Below, in pieces: positions 5,671-5,725 of a stretch of 5,725 bases of DNA. This DNA is from JACRBK01 sp964427955. Its GTDB lineage: Bacteria; Chloroflexota; Anaerolineae; Aggregatilineales; Aggregatilineaceae. The stretch covers positions 1 through 5,725 of the forward strand of contig CAYRWY010000388.1 of NCBI GenBank assembly GCA_964427955.1, written 5' to 3'. The notes under the pieces are model-generated. The model saw nothing but the letters and a program-made list of their open reading frames with translations. It was not told the origin of the DNA and made no database searches. The position numbers and the translations under genes were made by a program. Position 1 is the first letter of the stretch; every line of letters begins with the position of its first letter.

Positions 5671-5725
5671 CAACTGGCATAAGTGTCCCATCCCGTAAAA
5701 AACAGGGAAATCAGTAGGGGCAGGG

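Noticed and set aside
1..5725. CRISPR array, tRNA, rRNA or insertion sequence
   Set aside because: The repeats seen are 7- and 9-base periodic tracts and dispersed hairpins, without regular spacers. No cloverleaf, rRNA segment or transposase reading frame is visible.
5541..5725. A coding region at the right end
   Set aside because: No open frame with a start, ribosome binding site and plausible product is present. The stretch is explained by the diverged hairpin repeat and A/T-rich spacer.

Overview
This window looks like a stretch of chromosome from a GC-rich bacterium, probably a member of the Chloroflexota (Anaerolineae-like). That placement is inference. It rests on the long DUF3417-type alpha-glucan phosphorylase, on a secreted protein with a 'F-x-x-G-x-M-x-W-R' module and an Ig-like domain as I remember from that phylum, and on intergenic DNA full of short C/G-rich hairpin repeats ('CCTCACCCC..GACCCCCTCTCC' type).

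All three convincing genes are on the minus strand. Reading in the direction of transcription (right to left): (1) an 862-residue GT35 alpha-glucan (glycogen/maltodextrin) phosphorylase at 2852-5440, with its own ribosome binding site and a plausible sigma-70-type promoter at 5506-5534 that is overlapped by two perfect inverted repeats; (2) a secreted protein of unknown function at 1114-2421, built as module A / Ig-like domain / module B, where A and B are an internal duplication; (3) a 274-residue endonuclease/exonuclease/phosphatase (EEP) superfamily protein at 172-996 with its metal and catalytic residues intact.

The gaps are informative. The 397-base gap between genes 1 and 2 holds a heptamer repeat, a UUCG-loop hairpin that could terminate the phosphorylase transcript, one copy of a roughly 100-base dispersed repeat with a G-quadruplex-capable tract, and a 9-base periodic repeat. 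A second, inverted copy of the dispersed repeat fills positions 1 to about 115, so the two copies bracket genes 2 and 3. A more diverged relative lies at about 5556-5670, upstream of the phosphorylase. The 117-base gap between genes 2 and 3 holds a strong hairpin and a perfect TTGACA hexamer.

The genes do not form an obvious pathway. The phosphorylase mobilises storage glucan in the cytoplasm, the second protein is exported, and the third is a cytoplasmic phosphoesterase of unknown substrate. The gaps, hairpins and separate promoter-like signals suggest three transcription units rather than one operon. I see no tRNA, rRNA, CRISPR array, transposase or phage gene, and no convincing new multi-gene system.
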